From contig JBBRFH010000023.1 in NCBI GenBank assembly GCA_038224615.1, positions 1 to 20,020 of the forward strand: a DNA stretch of 20,020 nucleotides, given 5' to 3'. This document shows, piece by piece, positions 14,732 to 20,020 of the stretch. This DNA comes from JBBRFH01 sp038224615 (GTDB lineage Bacteria > Planctomycetota > Phycisphaerae > Tepidisphaerales > Tepidisphaeraceae). Position 1 is the stretch's first letter. The number at the start of each line of letters is the position of its first letter. The notes under the pieces were generated by a model, which was given only the letters and a program-made list of their open reading frames with translations, did no database searches and had not been told where the DNA came from. The translations under genes and the position numbers were made by a program.

Positions 14732-16335
14732 ATCCCCTCGAAGAAATCATTCCCCTTATCGTCCACGATGATGAACGCGGGGAAATCGACGACTTCGATT
14801 TTGCGGATGGCTTCCATGCCGAGGTCTTCAAAGTCGACGAGTTCGACTTTCTTGATGTTGGTCTGCGCCAGGATTGCGGCGGGGCCGCCGATGGAGCCGA
14901 GGTAGAAGCCGCCGAATTTTTTGCAGGCTTCGGTGACGGCCTTGCTGCGGTTGCCCTTGGCGATCATGACGAGACTGCCGCCGTGGGATTGGAAGAGGTC
15001 GGTGAAGGCGTCCATGCGGCCGGCGGTGGTGGGGCCGAAGCTGCCCGACGCCATGCCCTGCGGCGTCTTGGCGGGGCCGGCGTAGTAGACGGGGTAGTCC
15101 TTGAAATACTGCGGCATCGGCTTGCCGCTTTCGATCATGTCCCGCAAGCGCGCGTGGGCAGCGTCGCGGGCGACGATCAGCGTGCCGGTGAGTTCCAGTC
15201 GCGTCTTGACGGGGAACCGGGTCAGGATCGCGCGGACCTTGTCCATGCCCACGCTAAGGTCGATCTTGATCGGCGGTGCCAGCTCGGGGGCCTGCTTGGG
15301 CAGGTACTTCTGCGGCTCAAACTCGAGTTGTTCGATGAAGACACCGTCTCTGGTGATCTTGCCCTTGATCTGACGATCTGCGGAACAACTCACGCCAAGG
15401 CCGATCGGGCAACTGGCGGCGTGGCGCGGCAGGCGAATGACGCGGACGTCGTGAGCGAAGTACTTGCCGCCGAACTGCGCGCCGATCTTGCTGTTGCGGG
15501 CGATTTCGAGAATCTTCGCTTCCCATTCCAGGTCGCGGAACGCCCGGCCGCCTTCGGAGCCGGTCGTTGGAAAGTGATCGCAGTACCCGGCGCTGGCGAG
15601 CTTCACCATCTTCAGATTCGCTTCGACGCTCGTTCCACCCACGACAAACGCGAGGTGATACGGCGGGCAGGCGCTGGTGCCGAGATCCTTGAGCTTGCTC
15701 GTCACGAACGCCGTCAGGTCCTTTTCGTTCAGCACGGCCGGTGTCGACTGATACAAATACGATTTATTGGCGCTGCCCCCGCCCTTGGCCATGAACAGGA
15801 AGCTATAGCCGTCGCCTTTCTCGGCCAGGATGTCGATCTGCGCGGGGAGATTGCAGGCCGTGTTCTTCTCCTTGAACATCGCCAGCGGCGCGATCTGGCT
15901 GTAGCGCAGGTTGCGCTCCTGGTAGGTTTGCCAGATGCCTTCGCTGAGCGCTTCGGCATCGTCGAAATCGGTAAAGACGTACTGGCCTTTCTTGCCCATC
16001 ACGATTGCGGTGCCGGTGTCCTGGCAACTCGGGAGCTGGCCGGCACTGCTGACGACGGCGTTTTGCAGTTGGGTGTAGATCACGAATCGGTCGTTGTCGC
16101 TGGCCTCGGGGTCGAGCAGCTCATCGGCCAGCTTCTGCAGGTGCGACTTGCGAAAGTAAAAATTGATGTCGTTGAAGGCCTGCTTCGCCAACAGCTTGAG
16201 CGCCTCAGGCTGCACCTTCAGCACCTGCTTGCCGGCGACTTCGATCGTAGAAACGTAGTCGCTCGAGAGCTTGCGGTATTCGGTGTCGGTGTCATTGCCG
16301 TACTGGTATGTCGGTTCGTATTGGAAGCTGGCCAT
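14728..16335 (-). CDS. fumA: Fumarate hydratase, class I (Fe-S)
   Basis: This 535-residue homodimeric-type class I fumarase interconverts fumarate and malate with a [4Fe-4S] cluster. The alpha part (about 1-340) and beta part (about 350-535) are fused, as in FumA/FumB (about 548 residues). Cluster cysteines are C104 (LPSCQDTGTA), C223 (GTSACPPYH) and C317 (GLGVSCSADRQ). Their spacing of 119 and 94 is identical to the spacing I recall for the ligands of characterised class I fumarases. The beta part holds GTLIVARDAAHARL, YYAGPAKTPQGMASGSFGPTTAGRMD and MIAKGNRSK, all family signatures. No Shine-Dalgarno sequence is visible before the ATG. The enzyme is oxygen-sensitive by family, which suggests low-oxygen periods in the organism's life. 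The Rrf2 regulator elsewhere in the window could respond to similar signals, but no link is shown. Confidence 0.96.
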   Translation of the reverse strand: MASFQYEPTYQYGNDTDTEYRKLSSDYVSTIEVAGKQVLKVQPEALKLLAKQAFNDINFYFRKSHLQKLADELLDPEASDNDRFVIYTQLQNAVVSSAGQLPSCQDTGTAIVMGKKGQYVFTDFDDAEALSEGIWQTYQERNLRYSQIAPLAMFKEKNTACNLPAQIDILAEKGDGYSFLFMAKGGGSANKSYLYQSTPAVLNEKDLTAFVTSKLKDLGTSACPPYHLAFVVGGTSVEANLKMVKLASAGYCDHFPTTGSEGGRAFRDLEWEAKILEIARNSKIGAQFGGKYFAHDVRVIRLPRHAASCPIGLGVSCSADRQIKGKITRDGVFIEQLEFEPQKYLPKQAPELAPPIKIDLSVGMDKVRAILTRFPVKTRLELTGTLIVARDAAHARLRDMIESGKPMPQYFKDYPVYYAGPAKTPQGMASGSFGPTTAGRMDAFTDLFQSHGGSLVMIAKGNRSKAVTEACKKFGGFYLGSIGGPAAILAQTNIKKVELVDFEDLGMEAIRKIEVVDFPAFIIVDDKGNDFFEGM

Positions 16336-16391
16336 AGTCGGAGGAGTCTAGCGAAAGGGGGGATAAAAAGACAGATCAGTCTTCTTAGGGA

Positions 16392-16470
16392 AATGACCAA
16401 TGTCCAATGACCAATGACCAATGAAATGCGGTTGCTTGCATTGGTCATTGGACATTCGTCATTGGTCATT
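16392..16470. repeat. Inverted AATGACC-repeat element, 32-bp arms
   Basis: Tandem AATGACC/AATGTCC words at 16392-16423 are mirrored at 16439-16470. The arms are complementary at 29 of 32 positions around a 15-base loop, giving a long imperfect hairpin. It fills the gap between the stop of the CAP/RTX gene and the fumarase leader. It may terminate or protect transcripts. Confidence 0.9.
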
Positions 16471-16483
16471 CCGCGACACAGCG

Positions 16484-18022
16484 CTAAGCGAGGACTTCGA
16501 TGGAGATGCGGGTGTCAGCGGGGTCGGTGTCGGAGTAGTCGCCGTGGCGGCCGCCATTGAGGGTGTCGGCGCCGAGTTCGCCATAGAGGACATCGCGGCC
16601 GGTGGCGCCGGCGAGGAGGTCGTTGCCGTCGCCGCCGTAGACCCGGTCGTTGCCGGCACCGGCATCGACAGTGTCGTTCCCCGCACCAGTGTAGATGCGG
16701 TCGTTGCCGGCGCCGCCGTACACCAGGTCGTTGCCGCCGGCGGTGACGATTAAGTCTGCGCCGGCATTGCCTTCGACGAGGTCGTTGCCGGTGCCGCTGT
16801 AGATCGAATCAGCGCCGTCGCCGCCGGTGATGTGGTCCTTGCCGTCGCCGCCTTCAAGATAGGTCTTGGGGATGCCATTGCCGATGACGATGGTGTCGTT
16901 GCCGCCTCCCGCCAGAACCGCGACGACATCGACGAGCGTGATGTTGTACGCCAGCGGCGTGCCGTTGAGCGTGGCGACGTAGCGAATACCGTTGCTGGAG
17001 ACGCCGATCACGTCCGCGACGACCGTGCCGGTGACGACGAGCGTGCGATCGGTGACTTTGGCGAACAGGTCGGCCTCAGGAACCGGGTCGCTGGTCTGGC
17101 CGACGACAAAGTCCTTCTTCACGTTCTGCGCGCCGACGGAGACGTTGTTGCTGTAGATCGTCGCGCCGAGCCCCGCCCCGGCAGCCTTGACGTTGTACGT
17201 ACCCGCGGCGAGTTCGAGCGAGTACCCGCCGCTGGACCAGGTGCTCGCCGAGAAGACGGCGTTGTCGCTGAGGCGCGTCGCGGTGATGACAATGCCGCCG
17301 AGACCTTCGCCGGGGGTGTAGAAGTCATCGTTGGTCACGGCGTCGCTGTACGCAACGCCGGTGAGGAAGTGGCTGCCATCGGTAGCGGTCTCGGCAGACT
17401 GCGCGTAGGAGTCGAGGATGCCGTAGCCGGCGTAGTTCCAGTCGTCGGTCGCGATGCCGACGCCAATCTCATTGCGATTGGCATCCATCATGTTCGTGCG
17501 ATGCCCGCGATCGCTGATGGGCATGTCGGTGAAGAGACCGCGTTGCTGCTGGGAGGTGACATCGGTCGGCGTGAAGCCGTTGCTCGACCAGTTGATCGCC
17601 AGGTTCTCGCCCCAGCTTTGCGCGCCGAGGTAGCCGGCGGACGCGATCCGCTGCCCGGCGTTCGAGCCGCCTGACCCGGTGTGGCTGAAGGTATCGGTGT
17701 CGACCATCCACTGCGCGTGCTTGCGGGCGGCATCGGTGATGTAGGGGTTGATCGCCAGCGGCTGCTTGGCGGCGGTGCTGATGGTGCCGGCGGCGAGGCC
17801 CTCGTTGAGCTGGCCGTTGAACGTGTTGTTCTGGCTGTCCGTGAAACCGCTGTATCGCGCGGCCTCGGCGGTGGGATTGGTGCGGGCGCGGTTGATCAGC
17901 TCGACCGAGTACTGCTCCCACGCCGTCGGCGTGACGGCGGCGAGAAGCTGGCGTCCCTCCAACGCCTCGACAGTGACGGCGGCGGCATACGACACGGATT
18001 CGCGGGCAAACAAAACGCTCAT
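16484..18022 (-). CDS. Secreted CAP-domain protein with LEPR-like motif and RTX repeats
   Basis: The product is 512 residues from the ATG at 18020-18022; an ATG four codons earlier is also possible. The N-terminus carries VEALEGRQLLAA (LEPR-XLL-like, 21-28), a planctomycete mark of exported proteins; no classical long signal peptide is visible. Residues about 35-230 form a CAP/SCP (PR-1-like) domain with conserved H114 (FSHTG), E139 (WGENLA) and H174 (GHRTNMM). Residues about 232-308 look like a carboxypeptidase-regulatory or CNA-B beta-sandwich. Residues about 370-497 hold roughly eight to ten RTX nonapeptides (GGxGxDxhx), for example YGGAGNDRIYTGAGND, which fold into a calcium-binding beta-roll. 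RTX proteins usually leave by type I export, but no exporter genes are in the window. Function is unknown; CAP proteins are often adhesive, lipid-binding or proteolytic. Confidence 0.9.
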   Translation of the reverse strand: MSVLFARESVSYAAAVTVEALEGRQLLAAVTPTAWEQYSVELINRARTNPTAEAARYSGFTDSQNNTFNGQLNEGLAAGTISTAAKQPLAINPYITDAARKHAQWMVDTDTFSHTGSGGSNAGQRIASAGYLGAQSWGENLAINWSSNGFTPTDVTSQQQRGLFTDMPISDRGHRTNMMDANRNEIGVGIATDDWNYAGYGILDSYAQSAETATDGSHFLTGVAYSDAVTNDDFYTPGEGLGGIVITATRLSDNAVFSASTWSSGGYSLELAAGTYNVKAAGAGLGATIYSNNVSVGAQNVKKDFVVGQTSDPVPEADLFAKVTDRTLVVTGTVVADVIGVSSNGIRYVATLNGTPLAYNITLVDVVAVLAGGGNDTIVIGNGIPKTYLEGGDGKDHITGGDGADSIYSGTGNDLVEGNAGADLIVTAGGNDLVYGGAGNDRIYTGAGNDTVDAGAGNDRVYGGDGNDLLAGATGRDVLYGELGADTLNGGRHGDYSDTDPADTRISIEVLA

Positions 18023-18235
18023 GGTCGGCAGCATCCTACGCAAATCGAATTGCGAGAGAAGACGAATTTTCAAGCCCGGTGCGGCTGGCGCGCACCCGAA
18101 CCGAACGGTAAATTGAGCATACAAAACGGGTTGTGTGGCCGCTGGTCGGCACCGATGGGTGCGCAACGACGGATGTATGGGACCTTCGTCCGCACCCGCG
18201 ATCATCGGACACGGGCCTAACCCGGTGCTCCGTAA

Positions 18236-19726
18236 CTACCGACGCCGCCGACGGGACGGCAATTTCGCGCCGAGTCGCATCGAATTTTTCGTCGGTTCCA
18301 CCGGCTTATTCGCCACCTGCGGCATCGTCTCGTAAATCGGCTTGGATTCGGGCGGCGGGCGCGGGATGAAGCCCTCCACCGTGTCGACCGGGATCACCAT
18401 GTTGATGATGTTCTCAACGCGCGTCAGTTCCTCGCCCTGCTCGCGCGCGACGAACGTGAACGCCTTCCCGCCCTTGCCCATCCGCGCGGTGCGCCCGATG
18501 CGGTGGATGTACACCTCGGGGTCTTCCGGAATGTCGTAGTTGATGATGTGGCTGATGTCCGCGACGTCGATGCCGCGCGACGCGAGATCGGTTGCGACCA
18601 GCACGTCGAACTTCCCGTGCTTGAAGCTCTTCATCACGCTGTCGCGCTTGGTCTGCCGCAGGTTGCCGTGGATCTCACGGCAATCGATCCCGTCATGGGT
18701 GAGGTTTTTGGCGAGTTTCTCGGCACCGTGCTTGGTGCGGGTAAAGACGATCGCCAGATCCGGCTGCTCGCGTTTCAAAAGGGCGCGGAGCAGGCGGTAC
18801 TTGTCCCACGGCTCGACCGAGAAATAGGCCTGCGTGACGTTCTCGACCGTGGGCTTGTCGTCAGCGCCCGGCGCGATGAGTTTTTCGATCGGCTCGCGCA
18901 TGTAGCGCCGCGCAAGTCGCTCGATCTCCTCGGTGAACGTCGCCGACACCAGGATCGTCTGGTGCCCGCCGCTTTGCTGCTGCTCGTCACGATAGGTGTT
19001 GTCTTCGGCGGCGGCGTTGGTTTCAGCCGGTTGCTCGGTGGCGTGCTCTTCGCCGGCGGCGCGGTCGACGAACGCGGTCACGGCCTTGACGTCGTCGCGC
19101 GCCGGCACCCGGCGCGGGCGGTCGTTGCGACGGTCGCCCCAGCTCTGCTGCCTTCCGCCGCCCTCTTGTCGGCGCATGCCCTTGAGGCGAGAGAGAATGT
19201 TGCGGATGTCCTCGCGGAAACCGATGTCGAGCATGCGATCGACTTCATCGAGCACGATGAAGCGGATGTCCTCGAGCACCAGCAGCCGGCGATCGAGCAG
19301 GTCGATGACGCGGCCGGGCGTGCCGACAACGATCTCGGGCTTGGTCTGCAGCGCCTTGGTGTCCTGCGCGATCTTCTGCCCGCCGTACACCGCGGCGCAG
19401 CGCAGCGGCGTGTGCAGGCAGAATCGGCGGATGTCCTCGGCGACCTGCACGGCGAGTTCGCGCGTCGGCGTCATGATCAACGCTTGCGTACCCATCCCCC
19501 GCTCGGCGCGGCAGACGATCGGAATGCCGAACGCCGCCGTCTTGCCCGTCCCGGTACGCGCCTGACCGAGCAGGTCGACGCCGGTCAGCGCTTTGGGAAT
19601 GAGCAGCGACTGGATCTCCGAAGGCTTAACGAAGCCCATTTCGGCAAGCCCCTTAAGCACGCTTTCGCGCACGCCGAGCGCGGCAAAAGCTTCAGGAAGG
19701 GGCGGGTGTGGGGTTTTGTCGGACAT
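18236..19726 (-). CDS. DEAD-box ATP-dependent RNA helicase with large central insertion
   Basis: The product is 496 residues from the ATG at 19724-19726 (MSDKTPHPPLPEAF). A longer frame begins at 19807 but adds unconserved sequence. It unwinds short RNA duplexes, typically in ribosome assembly or mRNA decay. Motifs in order: Q motif GFVKPSEIQ, I ARTGTGKT (56-63), Ia PTRELA, Ib TPGR, II DEVD (160-163, a variant of DEAD), III SAT (261-263), IV AIVFTRTK, V LVATDLASRGID, VI HRIGRTARMG. Between motifs II and III there are about 72 extra residues (about 183-254), rich in Gly, Arg, Gln and Glu. The C-terminal extension ends in SRRRRR, a plausible RNA-binding tail. All residues needed for ATP hydrolysis seem present. 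Confidence 0.95.
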   Translation of the reverse strand: MSDKTPHPPLPEAFAALGVRESVLKGLAEMGFVKPSEIQSLLIPKALTGVDLLGQARTGTGKTAAFGIPIVCRAERGMGTQALIMTPTRELAVQVAEDIRRFCLHTPLRCAAVYGGQKIAQDTKALQTKPEIVVGTPGRVIDLLDRRLLVLEDIRFIVLDEVDRMLDIGFREDIRNILSRLKGMRRQEGGGRQQSWGDRRNDRPRRVPARDDVKAVTAFVDRAAGEEHATEQPAETNAAAEDNTYRDEQQQSGGHQTILVSATFTEEIERLARRYMREPIEKLIAPGADDKPTVENVTQAYFSVEPWDKYRLLRALLKREQPDLAIVFTRTKHGAEKLAKNLTHDGIDCREIHGNLRQTKRDSVMKSFKHGKFDVLVATDLASRGIDVADISHIINYDIPEDPEVYIHRIGRTARMGKGGKAFTFVAREQGEELTRVENIINMVIPVDTVEGFIPRPPPESKPIYETMPQVANKPVEPTKNSMRLGAKLPSRRRRR

Positions 19727-19899
19727 GAGGTCGATCTCGATCCAGCGAAAGCAGTCTATGTCGGCACGCGCCAAAACCGCAGGCATCCGCGGGCGCGCCG
19801 GGTTCAACAGATTACGCGAAACCGCCCGTGACGGGAACTCCGCGACCTGCGAGCGATATTAGATTTGGTTTTGCGGGCCGGTGCGGGGCACCAACGCAA

Positions 19900-19937
19900 A
19901 AGCCGAACATCCCTTGTACGACAGGGATGTCCGGCTT
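19900..19937 (-). terminator. Intrinsic terminator at right edge
   Basis: A 15-bp stem with one mismatch (19900-19914 with 19923-19937) and an eight-base loop is followed on the minus strand by a run of four T residues (TTTTGCGTT). It would end a minus-strand transcript entering from beyond the right edge. Confidence 0.75.
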
Positions 19938-19953
19938 GGTGTCGGAGTGAGGA

Positions 19954-20020
19954 TTATCGTGCGGCAACTGTGGCGGGAGTCTTGAAAAGCAGTGGGCAGC
20001 AGTGTCGCCCGGCCGACCGT
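19954..20020 (-). CDS. Possible C-terminal end of a gene beyond the right edge
   Basis: On the minus strand one frame reads RSAGRHCCPLLFKTPATVAAR and ends at TAA (19954-19956), 17 bases before the terminator stem. The placement of stop and terminator suggests the last 21 codons of a gene, but the fragment is too short to name and other frames are also open. Confidence 0.3.
   Translation of the reverse strand, partial: RSAGRHCCPLLFKTPATVAAR

Noticed and set aside
14983..16410. 475-codon plus-strand frame opposite fumarase
   Set aside because: Antisense shadow of a confidently identified fumarase; composition is unlike a real protein.
16218..16469. 83-codon minus-strand frame beginning MTNDECPMTNA
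   Set aside because: It is the AATGACC repeat read as protein, running into a shadow frame of fumarase; not a gene.
18503..19831. 442-codon plus-strand frame opposite the DEAD-box gene
   Set aside because: Antisense shadow; all helicase motifs are on the minus strand.

Overview
The window is a GC-rich chromosomal segment, most likely from a member of the Planctomycetota. The main clue is the secreted protein at 16484-18022. It starts with a LEPR-XLL-like signature (LEGRQLLA at residues 21-28) ahead of a CAP domain and RTX repeats, a layout typical of planctomycete exoproteins. Phycisphaerae would fit, but this assignment is inference. I see no rRNA, tRNA, CRISPR array, insertion sequence or phage gene.

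Layout. Positions 1-5435 (minus strand) hold a signalling block: the 5' end of an unrecognised gene, an HBM-type chemoreceptor, a CheW adaptor, and a PAS-PAS-GGDEF-EAL cyclic-di-GMP protein. Strong intrinsic terminators separate them. Positions 5588-8040 (minus) hold GTP-type PEP carboxykinase downstream of an Rrf2-family regulator with a Cys/His set suited to an Fe-S cluster. The regulator's promoter carries an inverted repeat that could be its own operator. Positions 8252-11826 (plus) hold leucyl-tRNA synthetase and a CYTH-domain phosphatase/cyclase-like protein. Positions 11840-14525 (minus) hold an HD phosphohydrolase, a MazG-like pyrophosphohydrolase, and an MNT nucleotidyltransferase whose HEPN partner is reduced to a frameshifted remnant. 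Positions 14728-19726 (minus) hold class I fumarase, the CAP/RTX exoprotein and a DEAD-box RNA helicase. At the right edge lie a terminator and possibly the last codons of another minus-strand gene.

How the genes relate. The first block joins periplasmic sensing (MCP, CheW) to c-di-GMP turnover. PEPCK and fumarase are both central-carbon enzymes around oxaloacetate and malate, and the Rrf2 regulator upstream of PEPCK may link its expression to redox, iron or NO status. The HD and MazG proteins are nucleotide-processing or housekeeping enzymes.

Main leads. I did not find a clearly new multi-gene system. The most striking observation is that leuS is intact from its HIGH-type motif to its C-terminal domain except for two in-frame TAA codons, nine bases apart, just before the KMSKS-type loop. 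Next are the decayed HEPN toxin beside an intact MNT antitoxin, a palindromic in-frame insertion in the LeuRS editing domain, several intergenic inverted elements built from short repeated words, a large insertion between motifs II and III of the DEAD-box protein, and a cysteine-rich PAS domain.
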